A DNA stretch of 64,000 nucleotides from an uncultured Eubacterium sp. (GCA_910579145.1 CAJTTQ010000001.1:110097-174096); one strand, 5' to 3'; positions 18,700-28,517 are shown, numbered from the stretch's first letter. Numbers and translations: made by a program. Notes: generated by a model from the letters alone, not told the origin.

Positions 18700-20742
18700 A
18701 TGAAAAATCTCAAATTGGCAACAAAGATAAGTATCATAGTAATTACGATTTTGACGATCGGACTTGTGATTGTTTGGAAGAGTACAGATGTGAACGTATC
18801 GTCGGTTATGAAAGATCAGATTGTAGACGAGATGAATGATGCGATTAAGACACGATCGAAGCTGATTGAACAGTATATTGATTCGACAGAGGCGTATTTG
18901 ATTGGTTACGCGCAGGCGCCAGTGCTGAAGCAGGCTCTTTTGCATCCGGACGACGCGGAGGCAGCCGCGAACGCGCAGAACTTTACGAAGAACTACGGGA
19001 AGGAAAACTCGAACCTGGAAAATGTGTATCTGGGTGATTATAACACGAAAGTACTCGCTTCTTTTGTCGAAGGGCCGATCGGAAAAACCCTTCGTGAGGG
19101 GGACGCGCTTAAAGTTTTGAGAGATACGCTGTTTGCTTCGAAAGAGACGAATATGTGGAACACGGGTGTTATGGCATCTTTGTCTACAGGAAAACAGGTA
19201 GTTTCGATGTACTATCCGATCTACAATGAGGGCGAGCCTCTCGGGTATGTGGGAAGCGCCGTATATTCGGAAGACCTGAAAAATACGCTGGATGCTTTGG
19301 CGGAAGAGACTGGAAATAAAACCGATTATCTGTTGTTGGACGCGGCGAAGAATACATATATATTCTGTGGGGACGAAGAGAAGATCGGTGGTCCCATCGA
19401 AGAAAAGAATATATCGGAAGTGATCGGGCTCGCGAAGAATGAGAATGCTACCGGAGAGGCCGTATACGAATATAAGGAAAACGGCAAGGGGAAACTGGCT
19501 GTATATGAGTATATGGCGGATCGGGACTGGGTACTCATGGTATTGACCGATCAGGACGAAGCGTTTGCCACGGTAAATCATCTTTCATTTGTCCTGCTGA
19601 TCCTGTGCGCGGTCCTTTTGGTATTGATCTCTCTGGCCGTATGGTTTGCCGGATGTATGATCGCAAAAGATATCAAGAAGGTGGCAGCGATCATCCAGGA
19701 GATTGGTACGCTGGATCTGACACTCCGCAGCAAGCTGAAAAAGTTTGGTTCCCGAAAAGACGAAGTGGGAATGATCGCGAAGGCGACCCAGTTTTTGACG
19801 GATACGGTCAGTGACGCGGTTGTTATCATTAAGGAAAAGAGTGTCGAACTTTTGGATACGTCCGGCACACTGCACTCCGGGGCGGATGTGACGAAGGGAT
19901 CGGTTGAAAATGTAGAAAAGGCCATCCATGACATTGCGGAGAGTACGATACAGCAGGCGGAAGATACGCAGCAGGCGGTGCAGAGCGTTTTACATATCGG
20001 TGATACGATCGAAAAGACGATGAGTGAAACGGAGACATTGAGCGAATATACGGGAAGTATACAGAAGACGAGCGAGGAAATGCGCGGCACGGTAAGGGGA
20101 CTGTCGAAAGTGAATAAAAATACGGAGAAGGCGATTGATGAGATCAGCGCCCAGACGTTGTCCACGAACCAGTCCGCGATGAAGATCAAAGACGCGGCAC
20201 AGCTCATCACTTCCATTGCGGAAGAGACGAATATGCTGTCGCTGAACGCCTCGATCGAGGCAGCCCGTGCCGGTGAGCAGGGCAGAGGTTTTGCGGTCGT
20301 AGCGAGCCAGATCCAAAATCTGGCAGAGCAGTCGAATGATTCCGCGAAGCTGATCGACAGCATTATCGTGACACTGATCGAGGATTCGAATAAAGCGGTG
20401 GAGACGATGCTGAAGATGAAAGATATCATGCTGGAGCAGAGCCAGCAGCTCTCCCATACGGAGGACCAGTTCTCCGAGATTTATGAGAACATCGAAGTGA
20501 CAAAACAGGGCGTTACCTCTATTTATGATACTGTGAAAAATATGGATGAGGAGCGGCTCATGGTTGTTGAGCTCGTTCGTAAGCTGTCAGAGATCGCGGC
20601 AGATAACGCGGCGGGGACACAGGAGATCCTGGCTTCAACAGAGATGCTCGACGGCATGGTAAAAGACGTTTCAGAGGCGTCCGAACAGTTGGTTTCTGTT
20701 TCGGATAATATCGAGAAGAGTGTCAGCGGTTTTACCGTATGA
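18700..20742 (+). CDS. Methyl-accepting chemotaxis protein 3
   Basis: A 680-residue chemoreceptor with the same architecture as receptor 2 and long stretches of identity, from the N-terminal MKNLKLATKISIIVITILT to the C-terminal IEKSVSGFTV. Differences cluster in the extracellular sensor (for example, a short insertion near residue 150 and around 255), suggesting divergence in ligand. ATG 18700 has AGGAGG upstream; the frame extends to 18655 without a ribosome site. A strong terminator follows. Confidence 0.92.
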   Translation: MKNLKLATKISIIVITILTIGLVIVWKSTDVNVSSVMKDQIVDEMNDAIKTRSKLIEQYIDSTEAYLIGYAQAPVLKQALLHPDDAEAAANAQNFTKNYGKENSNLENVYLGDYNTKVLASFVEGPIGKTLREGDALKVLRDTLFASKETNMWNTGVMASLSTGKQVVSMYYPIYNEGEPLGYVGSAVYSEDLKNTLDALAEETGNKTDYLLLDAAKNTYIFCGDEEKIGGPIEEKNISEVIGLAKNENATGEAVYEYKENGKGKLAVYEYMADRDWVLMVLTDQDEAFATVNHLSFVLLILCAVLLVLISLAVWFAGCMIAKDIKKVAAIIQEIGTLDLTLRSKLKKFGSRKDEVGMIAKATQFLTDTVSDAVVIIKEKSVELLDTSGTLHSGADVTKGSVENVEKAIHDIAESTIQQAEDTQQAVQSVLHIGDTIEKTMSETETLSEYTGSIQKTSEEMRGTVRGLSKVNKNTEKAIDEISAQTLSTNQSAMKIKDAAQLITSIAEETNMLSLNASIEAARAGEQGRGFAVVASQIQNLAEQSNDSAKLIDSIIVTLIEDSNKAVETMLKMKDIMLEQSQQLSHTEDQFSEIYENIEVTKQGVTSIYDTVKNMDEERLMVVELVRKLSEIAADNAAGTQEILASTEMLDGMVKDVSEASEQLVSVSDNIEKSVSGFTV

Positions 20743-20780
20743 TGATTTTGTAGACAGAACTTATAAAGTTCTCCTTGTGC

Positions 20781-20813
20781 TGGGGGCGCGGTTCTAAGCC
20801 GCCCCCCTTTTTT
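20781..20813 (+). terminator. Rho-independent terminator after chemoreceptors
   Basis: A GC-rich stem (GGGGGCG with CGCCCCC), a loop of about 11 bases and a T-run ending near 20813 close the chemoreceptor transcript. Confidence 0.8.
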
Positions 20814-20875
20814 AGAGCGAAAGATTGAATAGCGCAGATAGCGTGCGGCAGCGTTGCGCGCATGGAGGAAAAAAG

Positions 20876-21628
20876 ATGGGCATACCGGTTAAACTAGAGG
20901 TGTTTGAGGGACCGCTGGATCTGCTCCTGCACCTGATCGAGAAGAACAAGGTAGATATTTATGATATTCCGATCGTGCTGATCACGGAACAGTACATCGA
21001 CTATGTCAGCCAGATGGATGCCAGGGATATGGATGTCATGAGTGAATTTCTCGTGATGGCGGCGACGCTCGTGCGCATCAAGTCAAAGATGCTGCTGCCG
21101 CCGGAGGAGGAAGATGAGGACGAGCCGGAAGATCCGAGACAGGAACTGGTGGAGCGTATTTTGGAATATAAAATGTATAAATATGCTTCGTTTGAGTTAA
21201 AGGACAGGCAGGTGGATGCCGGCCGGATGTTATTTAAAGAGGCGACGATCCCCGATGAGATCCGGGATTTTAAAGAAGAGGTGAAGATCGAGGATCTGCT
21301 GAGTGAGGTGACGCTGGCGAAACTGCAGGGCATTTTTAATTCTGTCATGAAAAAGCAGGTGGACAAGATCGATCCGATCCGCAGTAAGTTCGGAGAGATC
21401 GAAAAAGAGGAGATCAGCCTGGAGGATCACATCGTTTTTTTGGAGGAGTATGCCAGGGAACATCGGACATTCAGCTTTCGGAAACTGCTGGAACACGGCA
21501 GGGGGAAAAATTATGTGATCATTACCTTTCTCGGTATATTGGAAATGATGAAGATGGGGAAACTTTCCATCGTGCAGGAGAACATTTTTGACGATATTCA
21601 TATTACATGTTTGGAGGAATCAGCGTGA
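20876..21628 (+). CDS. scpA: Segregation and condensation protein A
   Basis: A 250-residue ScpA kleisin that bridges SMC heads together with ScpB in chromosome condensation. The N-terminal signature FEGPLDLLLHLIEKNKVDIY is clear, followed by SEFLVMAATLVRIKSKMLLP and the acidic linker EEEDEDEPEDPRQELVERIL. ATG 20876 lies seven bases after GGAGG. The stop overlaps the scpB start (GTGA). Confidence 0.95.
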   Translation: MGIPVKLEVFEGPLDLLLHLIEKNKVDIYDIPIVLITEQYIDYVSQMDARDMDVMSEFLVMAATLVRIKSKMLLPPEEEDEDEPEDPRQELVERILEYKMYKYASFELKDRQVDAGRMLFKEATIPDEIRDFKEEVKIEDLLSEVTLAKLQGIFNSVMKKQVDKIDPIRSKFGEIEKEEISLEDHIVFLEEYAREHRTFSFRKLLEHGRGKNYVIITFLGILEMMKMGKLSIVQENIFDDIHITCLEESA

Positions 21629-22245
21629 ACATAAAAGAATTAGAAGCGGTCATTGAGGCCATTTTATTTACGATGGGAGAGGCGGTTGAGGTCGAGAGGA
21701 TCGCGGCCGCTGTCGAGCACGACGAGGACACGATCCGGCGGCTCATACGCAATATGATGACCCGCTATGAGGAAAGTGACCGGGGCATCCATATTATCGA
21801 GCTGGATGGTTCGTTTCAGCTGTGTACACGGCCGGAAATGTACGAATACCTGATCAAAGTGGCGCATGTTCCGAAAAAGCACGTACTCACGGATGTCATG
21901 CTCGAAACGCTGTCGATCATCGCCTACAAACAGCCGATCACCCGGCTGGAGATCGAGAAGATCCGCGGTGTCAAGTGCGACCACGCCGTCAATAAACTGA
22001 TCGAGTACAATCTGATCTGTGAGGCCGGGCGTTTAGACGCGCCGGGGCGGCCGATCTTATTTGCGACGACGGAAGAATTTCTGCGGTATTTCGGCATTGA
22101 ATCACTCGATGAACTTCCGATCCTGAACCAGGAGACGATCGAAAACTTCAAGGAAGAGGCGGAGAGGGAAGTGATGCGTGAACTGGCGCAAAATGGGATG
22201 GACGAGATGGAACAAAACGGGATAGAAGAGGAAGTGGTATCGTAA
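21625..22245 (+). CDS. scpB: Segregation and condensation protein B
   Basis: A 206-residue ScpB with two winged-helix domains; typical motifs are LEAVIEAILFTMGEAVEVER, LETLSIIAYKQPITRLEIE and GRPILFATTEEFLRYFG. Start GTG 21625 overlaps the scpA stop by four bases and has GGAGG at 21613-21617; an ATG at 21607 would precede that site and is disfavoured. The last 20 residues are acidic and variable. Confidence 0.94.
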   Translation: MNIKELEAVIEAILFTMGEAVEVERIAAAVEHDEDTIRRLIRNMMTRYEESDRGIHIIELDGSFQLCTRPEMYEYLIKVAHVPKKHVLTDVMLETLSIIAYKQPITRLEIEKIRGVKCDHAVNKLIEYNLICEAGRLDAPGRPILFATTEEFLRYFGIESLDELPILNQETIENFKEEAEREVMRELAQNGMDEMEQNGIEEEVVS

Positions 22246-22247
22246 AT

Positions 22248-22276
22248 AAAAAAACGGCGAAGGACGCCGTTTTTTT
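22248..22276. terminator. Bidirectional terminator between scpB and aldolase
   Basis: A 12-bp perfect inverted repeat (22248-22259 with 22265-22276), A-rich on one side and T-rich on the other, separates two convergent genes and can end transcripts from both. Confidence 0.9.
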
Positions 22277-22279
22277 GCT

Positions 22280-23254
22280 TTATTTGTAATCTACGAGATC
22301 GACGTAAAACTTCCGGTAATCCGTGCGCCGCTCTTTGGTCGCCGCGATCGCGGTGCGGGGATGCTGGTTGAGCTGGCCGGTCAGAAGATAGGGAATATCG
22401 TACCCCCAGATCACGCCTTTTTCTTTTAACGGCAGGATCTCGTGTTCCAATACGTCGAGGATCGGAAGGATGTTGTACTTCGGGTTTTTCAGAAAACCGA
22501 GCAGCTGTTCGCTCGCGCAGTTTCCGGCTCCCCGACCCATGCCGCTGACCGTCACATCCAGATAGCTGACGCCGCGTTTTAGCGCTTCGATCGTGTTCGC
22601 GAAGGCAAGCTGCTGGTTATTGTGCGCGTGGATTCCGATGTATTTTTGAAATTTGTCGCCGAAGAACAGATATTTGTCGGCCAGTTTCCTCATCTGTTCG
22701 GGGTAGATCGCGCCGTAGCTGTCAACGATGTAAATACCGTCCGCGGAACTCTGCCCGATGAGGTCGAGCGCCTCGTCAATATCCGTATCGTTGTCGCTGG
22801 AGATCGCCATGATGTTGACCGTCGTTTCGTATCCTTTTTCGTGGCAGTATTCTACCATTTCGATGGCGGCCGGAATCGTGTTGATGTAGGTGGCGATGCG
22901 GACGAGGTCGATCACGCTGTCGCAGCGGTCGATGATGTCGCGCTTAAAATCTGTCCTGCCGACATCGGCCATGACCGCGATCTTCATATCGGAATCATTT
23001 TCCCCGACGATCCGTCTTATATCTTCTTCCCGGCAGAATTTCCACGGCCCGAAATCCTCTTCCGGGAAAATGTCCCGGGACGCTTTATATCCAAATTCCA
23101 TATAATCAACACCGGCCTTAATATTTGCCCGGTAAAGGTTTTTTACGAATTCATCGGTAAATCGAAAATCATTCACCAGCCCGCCGTCTCGGACGGTGGC
23201 GTCTACGACCCGTACATCCGGGCGGAAGGAAAGTATCGTTCCTTTTGTCTCCAT
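22280..23254 (-). CDS. HMGL-like aldolase (DRE-TIM metallolyase)
   Basis: A 324-residue single-domain enzyme of the HMG-CoA lyase / 4-hydroxy-2-oxovalerate aldolase superfamily. The N-terminal DATVRDGGLVNDFRF supplies the catalytic DxxxRDG motif, IHAHNNQQLA the metal-binding His-x-His, and GMGRGAGN the active-site loop. It lacks the C-terminal communication domain of DmpG-type aldolases and the LeuA regulatory domain. It would cleave or form a C-C bond next to a 2-keto acid; the substrate cannot be told. It is the only minus-strand gene here and has no pathway partner. ATG 23254 lies eight bases after GGAGG; an ATG at 23269 precedes that site. Confidence 0.75.
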   Translation of the reverse strand: METKGTILSFRPDVRVVDATVRDGGLVNDFRFTDEFVKNLYRANIKAGVDYMEFGYKASRDIFPEEDFGPWKFCREEDIRRIVGENDSDMKIAVMADVGRTDFKRDIIDRCDSVIDLVRIATYINTIPAAIEMVEYCHEKGYETTVNIMAISSDNDTDIDEALDLIGQSSADGIYIVDSYGAIYPEQMRKLADKYLFFGDKFQKYIGIHAHNNQQLAFANTIEALKRGVSYLDVTVSGMGRGAGNCASEQLLGFLKNPKYNILPILDVLEHEILPLKEKGVIWGYDIPYLLTGQLNQHPRTAIAATKERRTDYRKFYVDLVDYK

Positions 23255-23347
23255 GTTCTCATCCTCCATTTCTGACTTTATATCCTTAGTATTTTATTGT
23301 AACAGAAAAATGGCGGGTTGAAAAGGAAAAAAATAAAAAAGTTCAAA

Positions 23348-23376
23348 TTGTATATTGAAAAGAAGTGTGCTATAAT
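23348..23376 (+). promoter_or_regulatory. sigma-A promoter of the pur genes
   Basis: TTGTAT (23348-23353), 17 bases, TATAAT (23371-23376), with an extended -10 TGC just before. No purine riboswitch or PurR box was recognised in the short leader. Confidence 0.7.
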
Positions 23377-23421
23377 GGCTTTGTACTTGTATGACAGCAA
23401 AATGACGGAGGTATGAAGAGA

Positions 23422-24447
23422 ATGGACTACAAGAAAGCTGGAGTTGACATTGAGGCGGGATACAAAGCGGTTTCCCTCATGAAAGAACACATCGCGTCTA
23501 CGATGAGACCGGAGGTACTTACGGATATCGGCGGTTTCTCGGGCGCGTTTTCCATGAAACGCTTTATGGGAATGGAGGAGCCGACTCTTGTTTCCGGTAC
23601 GGACGGTGTTGGAACGAAGCTGAAACTCGCTTTTCTGATGGATAAGCATAATACGATCGGGATCGACTGCGTGGCTATGTGCGTGAACGATATTGCCTGT
23701 GCCGGCGGTGAGCCGCTGTTTTTCCTGGACTATATCGCGTGCGGGAAAAATGAACCGGAAAAGATCGCTAAGATCGTGAGCGGAGTGGCGGAAGGGTGCC
23801 GCCAGTCCGGGGCTGCCCTTATCGGCGGAGAGACGGCGGAGATGCCCGGGTTCTATCCGGCAGAAGAATATGACCTCGCTGGATTTTCGGTCGGCGTCGT
23901 TGATAAAAAAGATATGATCACCGGCGAGGGCTTAAAGGCGGGGGACGTCCTCGTGGGCATGGCTTCGTCCGGGATACATAGCAACGGCTATTCGCTCGTG
24001 CGCCAGGTGTTTACGATGAGCAGGGAAGCGCTTGACCGCACATATGAGTGTCTTTCGGGATCGCTCGGCGAGACTCTTCTTACCCCGACGAAAATATATG
24101 TGAAGGCGCTGCGCTCCATCCGTGAAGCGGGTGTGGCGATCAAGGCGTGCAGCCATATTACGGGCGGCGGTTTTTATGAAAATATCCCCCGTATGCTGAA
24201 AGAGGGGACGCATGCCGTCATTGACAAAAACAGTTTTGTCGTTCCTCCAATCTTTGAAATGCTGGCGAAGGACGGAAATGTGGCCGAAGAGGCGATGTAT
24301 AATACATACAATATGGGGATCGGTATGATCGCCGCTGTGGATAAAAACGATGTGGACCAGACGCTCCAGGCCGTGCGGAGCGCAGGCGAGAAGCCTTATG
24401 TCATCGGTGAGATCGTGGACGGTGAAAAGGGGATCACGATCCAGTAA
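23422..24447 (+). CDS. purM: Phosphoribosylformylglycinamidine cyclo-ligase
   Basis: A 341-residue AIR synthetase, the fifth step of purine synthesis. Signatures are [12 protein letters not shown] at the start, [45 protein letters not shown] and [15 protein letters not shown]. Two ATG starts compete: 23413 is two bases from GGAGG, 23422 ten bases away; the latter matches family N-termini better. It heads a purM-purN-purD group. Confidence 0.94.
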   Translation: MDYKKAGVDIEAGYKAVSLMKEHIASTMRPEVLTDIGGFSGAFSMKRFMGMEEPTLVSGTDGVGTKLKLAFLMDKHNTIGIDCVAMCVNDIACAGGEPLFFLDYIACGKNEPEKIAKIVSGVAEGCRQSGAALIGGETAEMPGFYPAEEYDLAGFSVGVVDKKDMITGEGLKAGDVLVGMASSGIHSNGYSLVRQVFTMSREALDRTYECLSGSLGETLLTPTKIYVKALRSIREAGVAIKACSHITGGGFYENIPRMLKEGTHAVIDKNSFVVPPIFEMLAKDGNVAEEAMYNTYNMGIGMIAAVDKNDVDQTLQAVRSAGEKPYVIGEIVDGEKGITIQ

Positions 24448-24499
24448 AGGAAACGGCAGAGCTGCGGCGTTTAGGGCAGTTAGAAAGGATGAAAACAGA

Positions 24500-25126
24500 A
24501 TGATAAAGATAGCAGTACTTGTTTCCGGTTCCGGAACGAATCTGCAGGCGATCATCGACAACGTGCAGTCGGGCGGCATTACGAATGCTTCCCTCGAACT
24601 TGTCGTGAGCAATAAACCGGGCGCGTACGCAAGGGAGCGCGCGAAGGCAAACGGCATTTGCGAAAAAGTGCTCGTGCCGAAGGAGTATCCGACGAGAGAG
24701 GCGTACGGGGAGGTGATGATCAGCTGTCTTGAGGAACACGGGATCGATCTGGTCGTTCTTGCCGGATTTCTCGTGATCCTGCCGGAGAATCTCGTGAAGC
24801 ATTATGAGGGCCGGATGATCAATATCCATCCGTCGCTGATCCCGTCTCACTGCGGGCCGGGTTACTATGGGTTGAACGTGCACGAGAGCGTGCTCGCCCG
24901 CGGAAATAAGGTGACAGGCGCCACCGTCCATTTCGTGAATGAGATCGCGGACGGCGGGCCGATCATTTCCCAGAGGGCCGTAGAAGTCCGGGACGATGAT
25001 ACGCCGGAGACGCTGCAGAAACGGGTGATGGAGCAGGCGGAGTGGCACATCCTTCCGCAGGCGATCGACGATATCGCGAATGGAAGAATTGAAATTGTGG
25101 AACATTTGGTAAGACATAAGAAATAA
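24500..25126 (+). CDS. purN: Phosphoribosylglycinamide formyltransferase
   Basis: A 208-residue folate-dependent GAR transformylase. SGSGTNLQAIID at the N-terminus, LAGFLVILPENLV, the catalytic NIHPSLIPSHCGPG region and GATVHFVNEIADGGPII are all present. ATG 24500 is about ten bases after AAAGGA. It sits 52 bases after purM. Confidence 0.94.
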   Translation: MIKIAVLVSGSGTNLQAIIDNVQSGGITNASLELVVSNKPGAYARERAKANGICEKVLVPKEYPTREAYGEVMISCLEEHGIDLVVLAGFLVILPENLVKHYEGRMINIHPSLIPSHCGPGYYGLNVHESVLARGNKVTGATVHFVNEIADGGPIISQRAVEVRDDDTPETLQKRVMEQAEWHILPQAIDDIANGRIEIVEHLVRHKK

Positions 25127-25138
25127 ATGGAGGATACT

Positions 25139-26413
25139 ATGAACGTTTTAATTGTAGGAAGCGGCGGCCGCGAGCACGCGATCGCGGTAAGCGCGGCGAA
25201 GAGCAGCCATGTGGACAAACTGTACTGCGCCCCGGGAAATGCGGGGATCGCTTCGGTCGCGCAGTGTGTGGACATCGGAGCGATGGAATTTGAGAAGCTC
25301 GCGGATTTTGCCGAGGCAAACGAGATCGGCCTTACGATCGTCGGCATGGATGACCCGCTTGTCGGCGGCATCGTGGATGTATTTGAGGCCAGGGGACTCC
25401 GGGCATTCGGGCCGCGCAAAAAGGCGGCGGCGATCGAGGGAAGTAAGGTGTTCTCGAAAGATCTGATGAAAAAATACGGCATTCCAACCGCTGCTTATGA
25501 CACGTTTGACAGTCCAGAAGAGGCGCTGGCTTATCTGGAGACGGCGAAGATGCCGATCGTTCTCAAGGCGGACGGCCTGGCGCTCGGCAAAGGCGTTCTG
25601 ATCTGCCAGACGTTAGAAGAGGCAAAGGCCGGTGTGAAAACGCTGATGCAGGACAAGCAGTTTGGCGATGCCGGAAACCGGATCGTGATCGAGGAATTTA
25701 TCACGGGGCCGGAAGTGTCCGTATTGTGTTATTGCGACGGGACGCATATCGCGCCGATGACAAGCGCGCAGGATCACAAGCGTGCCAAAGATAACGACGA
25801 GGGATTGAATACGGGAGGAATGGGAACCTTTTCACCGACCCCGTTTTACACGAGTGAGATCCAGCAGTTTTGTGAGGACAAGATCTACCAGCCGACGATG
25901 GATGCGATGAAGGCAGAGGGCAGGGATTTTGTCGGCATCCTGTTCGTGGGCCTCATGCTCACGGCGGACGGGCCGAAGGTGCTCGAGTACAATGCCCGGT
26001 TTGGCGATCCCGAAGCGCAGGTCGTACTGCCGCGCATGGAAAATGACATCATTGAAGTCATGGATGCGTGCATTGACGGCAGGCTGGATGAAGTGGAACT
26101 TCGTTTCCAGGACAATGCGGCGGTCTGTGTCGTTCTGGCCTCGGACGGTTATCCGGAAAAATATGAAAAAGGCAAAGTGATTACCGGATTTGAACATTTC
26201 GACGGCAGGGACGGATATTACGCGTTCCACGCTGGCACGAAAGCCGAAGGCGGAAACATCGTGACGAACGGCGGTCGCGTCCTTGGCATTACCGCGAAAG
26301 GCAGCGACTTGAAAGAGGCGAGGAAAAACGCGTACGCGGCGACCGAGTGGATCTCGTTCGAGGGGAAATATATGCGCAGTGATATCGGGAAAGCGATTGA
26401 TGAAGTGGATTAG
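25139..26413 (+). CDS. purD: Phosphoribosylamine-glycine ligase
   Basis: A 424-residue GAR synthetase of the ATP-grasp family. Motifs include NVLIVGSGGREHAIA, VLKADGLALGKGV, NTGGMGTFSPTP and EYNARFGDPEAQVVLPRM. ATG 25139 follows GGAGG (25128-25132) by six bases. It ends the pur group; purE, purC, purF and purH are not in the window. The 123 bases before glyA hold no clear terminator. Confidence 0.95.
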   Translation: MNVLIVGSGGREHAIAVSAAKSSHVDKLYCAPGNAGIASVAQCVDIGAMEFEKLADFAEANEIGLTIVGMDDPLVGGIVDVFEARGLRAFGPRKKAAAIEGSKVFSKDLMKKYGIPTAAYDTFDSPEEALAYLETAKMPIVLKADGLALGKGVLICQTLEEAKAGVKTLMQDKQFGDAGNRIVIEEFITGPEVSVLCYCDGTHIAPMTSAQDHKRAKDNDEGLNTGGMGTFSPTPFYTSEIQQFCEDKIYQPTMDAMKAEGRDFVGILFVGLMLTADGPKVLEYNARFGDPEAQVVLPRMENDIIEVMDACIDGRLDEVELRFQDNAAVCVVLASDGYPEKYEKGKVITGFEHFDGRDGYYAFHAGTKAEGGNIVTNGGRVLGITAKGSDLKEARKNAYAATEWISFEGKYMRSDIGKAIDEVD

Positions 26414-26536
26414 GCCGTTTTCAGGGCGGTGTGGCGGAAAGGCTGCCTGCGGCGTTGTTGCTGTGGCAGGACCGCTATTTTAGAGGCGTCGTTTAAACGG
26501 TAAATGATAAATGAAAAGTAAAAAGGAGATTGACCT

Positions 26537-27775
26537 ATGTATTCATTTGAAGAAGTAGTAAAAGCCGATCCGGAACTTGCGAAAGCGATGGAACTGGAAA
26601 CCGGCAGACAGAACGATCACATTGAGCTGATCGCGTCCGAGAATTTTGTGAGCAAGGCAGTGATGGCAGCGATGGGAAGTACGTGTACGAACAAGTACGC
26701 GGAAGGTTATCCGGGAAAACGGTATTATGGCGGATGCCAGTATGTGGACATGGTGGAGGATCTCGCCAGGGACCGCGCCAAGGAGTTGTTTGGCTGCACG
26801 TATGCCAATGTTCAGCCGCATTCGGGGGCGCAGGCGAATATGGCGGTGTTCTTCGCGCTTGTAAAACCGGGTGAGACGGTGATGGGGATGAATCTCGACC
26901 ACGGCGGACATCTCTCACACGGAAGTCCGGCGAATATTTCGGGTACGTATTACCATATCGTGCCGTACGGCGTAAATGATCAGGGATTTATCGACTACGA
27001 CGAGGTAGAGCGGATCGCCAAGGAATGCCGGCCGAAAATGATCATCGCCGGTGCGAGCGCGTACTGCCGGAAAATTGATTTTAAGAGATTCCGCGAGATC
27101 GCGGATGAAGTAGGGGCGTTCCTCATGGTGGATATGGCTCACATTGCCGGACTGATCGCGGCCGGCGTACATGAGAGTCCGATCCCGTACGCGCATGTGA
27201 CGACGACGACGACCCATAAGACATTGCGCGGCCCGCGCGGCGGTATGATCCTGTCCAGCGAGGAGTTCGCGACCGAATATAAATTGAATAAATCCATTTT
27301 CCCAGGAACACAGGGCGGCCCTCTCATGCACGTGATCGCGGCGAAGGCGGTCTGCTTTAAAGAGGCGCTCGATCCGAGTTTTAAAGAGTACGGCAAAAAC
27401 ATTATTGCCAACGCGCAGGCGCTCAGCAAGGGACTGATGGACCGGGGCATTGACATCGTATCCGGCGGAACGGACAACCACCTGATGTTAGTGGATCTCG
27501 TAAAGAAGGGCCTGACTGGAAAACAGGTAGAGGCGTGGCTGGACGACGCAAACATCACGGCCAATAAAAATACGATCCCAAACGATCCGCAGAGTCCGTT
27601 TGTGACGAGCGGTGTCCGTCTGGGCACGGCTGCTGTGACGACGAGAGGCATGAACACGGATGACATGGATCAGATCGCGGATGCGATCGCCATGCTGATC
27701 GATGACGCCGAGGCAAATCAGGCGAAAGCAAAAGAAATCGTGAAGGTGCTGACTGACCGGTATCCATTATATTGA
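26537..27775 (+). CDS. glyA: Serine hydroxymethyltransferase
   Basis: A 412-residue PLP enzyme converting serine and tetrahydrofolate to glycine and methylene-THF, supplying the glycine and one-carbon units used by the preceding pur enzymes. The PLP lysine is K228 in [36 protein letters not shown] and [11 protein letters not shown] are also typical. AGGAG lies eight bases before ATG 26537. Its last 19 codons and the downstream sequence are tandemly duplicated. Confidence 0.96.
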   Translation: MYSFEEVVKADPELAKAMELETGRQNDHIELIASENFVSKAVMAAMGSTCTNKYAEGYPGKRYYGGCQYVDMVEDLARDRAKELFGCTYANVQPHSGAQANMAVFFALVKPGETVMGMNLDHGGHLSHGSPANISGTYYHIVPYGVNDQGFIDYDEVERIAKECRPKMIIAGASAYCRKIDFKRFREIADEVGAFLMVDMAHIAGLIAAGVHESPIPYAHVTTTTTHKTLRGPRGGMILSSEEFATEYKLNKSIFPGTQGGPLMHVIAAKAVCFKEALDPSFKEYGKNIIANAQALSKGLMDRGIDIVSGGTDNHLMLVDLVKKGLTGKQVEAWLDDANITANKNTIPNDPQSPFVTSGVRLGTAAVTTRGMNTDDMDQIADAIAMLIDDAEANQAKAKEIVKVLTDRYPLY

Positions 27776-27835
27776 TGTTGTGATCTGAATGGGGTCAGGG
27801 GATGCGGTTTGTTTAGACGGAATCTGGCACGCTAG

Positions 27836-27960
27836 CAGGCGAAAGCAAAAGAAATCGTGAAGGCGCTGACTGACCGGTATCCATTGTATTGATATTGTAA
27901 TCTGAATGGGGTCAGGGGATGCAAGTGGATGCGGATTGTTTAGACGGAATCCGGCACGCT
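27836..27960 (+). pseudogene. Tandem duplicate of the glyA 3' end
   Basis: Bases from 27836 repeat glyA and its downstream region from 27719, an offset of 117 bases. The copy keeps the C-terminal codons through DRYPLY and the stop, then the same spacer up to the start of the terminator arm, with several substitutions and a 10-base extra piece near 27922. There is no start codon or ribosome site. It is a non-functional remnant, not a gene. Confidence 0.9.
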
Positions 27961-28000
27961 GGAACGGTACATGGCAGTACTGTTCCGGCGTGCCTTTTTT
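27953..28000 (+). terminator. Strong terminator after glyA
   Basis: An 18-bp arm (27953-27970), a six-base loop and its complement (27977-27994, two G-T pairs) run into six T residues. The first duplicate copy upstream retains only the beginning of the left arm, so only this second copy can terminate. Confidence 0.92.
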
Positions 28001-28016
28001 ATAAAAGGAGGGCGTT

Positions 28017-28517
28017 ATGTACGACAGGCTGACGAAACGGGATGTTGAAAAGATGGAGCAGGAGTTAGAGCACCGCAAGCTCGTGGTGCGCAAACAGGCG
28101 CTGGAGGATGTGAAAGAGGCAAGGGCGCACGGGGATCTGAGTGAGAATTTTGAATACAAGGCGGCGAAGAAATTTAAGAATGAGAATGAGAGCCGTATCC
28201 GCTATCTTGAGCGGATGGTAAAGACCGCGCGTATTGTGGAAGATGATTCCGGCGAGCAGGAAGTCGGTCTGAATGATACGGTGCGCGTTTACTTTGAGGA
28301 TGAGGAGTGCGAAGAAGAGTATAAGATCGTGACGACGGTGCGGAGTAATGCGGCTAAGCATATGATCAGCATAGAGTCGCCGCTTGGCAAGGCGATATGG
28401 AAACATGGGGAGGGGGACAGGGTGTATGTGGCTGTGAATGAGAAGGCAGGGTATTATGTGCAGATCCGGGGCGTCGAAAAGAGTGATGATGAGTCGGAGG
28501 GGATCAGGGCGTATTAG
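28017..28517 (+). CDS. GreA/GreB-family transcription elongation factor
   Basis: A 166-residue protein with the Gre two-domain plan. The N-terminal coiled coil (about 1-75) carries the tip motif HGDLSENFEYKAAK with D40 and E43, the acidic residues that stimulate RNA polymerase cleavage of backtracked RNA. The C-terminal FKBP-like domain (85-160) is divergent, with SPLGKAIWKHGEGD. It may be a second Gre paralogue, so I give no symbol. AGGAGG at 28005-28010 sits right after the glyA terminator, and no promoter is evident between them. Confidence 0.85.
   Translation: MYDRLTKRDVEKMEQELEHRKLVVRKQALEDVKEARAHGDLSENFEYKAAKKFKNENESRIRYLERMVKTARIVEDDSGEQEVGLNDTVRVYFEDEECEEEYKIVTTVRSNAAKHMISIESPLGKAIWKHGEGDRVYVAVNEKAGYYVQIRGVEKSDDESEGIRAY

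Noticed and set aside
18481..19581. A 366-codon minus-strand open frame across chemoreceptors 2 and 3
   Set aside because: It crosses two real genes and the promoter between them, and its composition (Arg, His, Ile, Phe) is that of an antisense shadow.
23377..23421. Purine riboswitch before purM
   Set aside because: The leader after the promoter is only about 40 bases and lacks the aptamer pattern.
27836..27960. A small gene downstream of glyA
   Set aside because: The open codons are a duplicated glyA tail without start codon or ribosome site.
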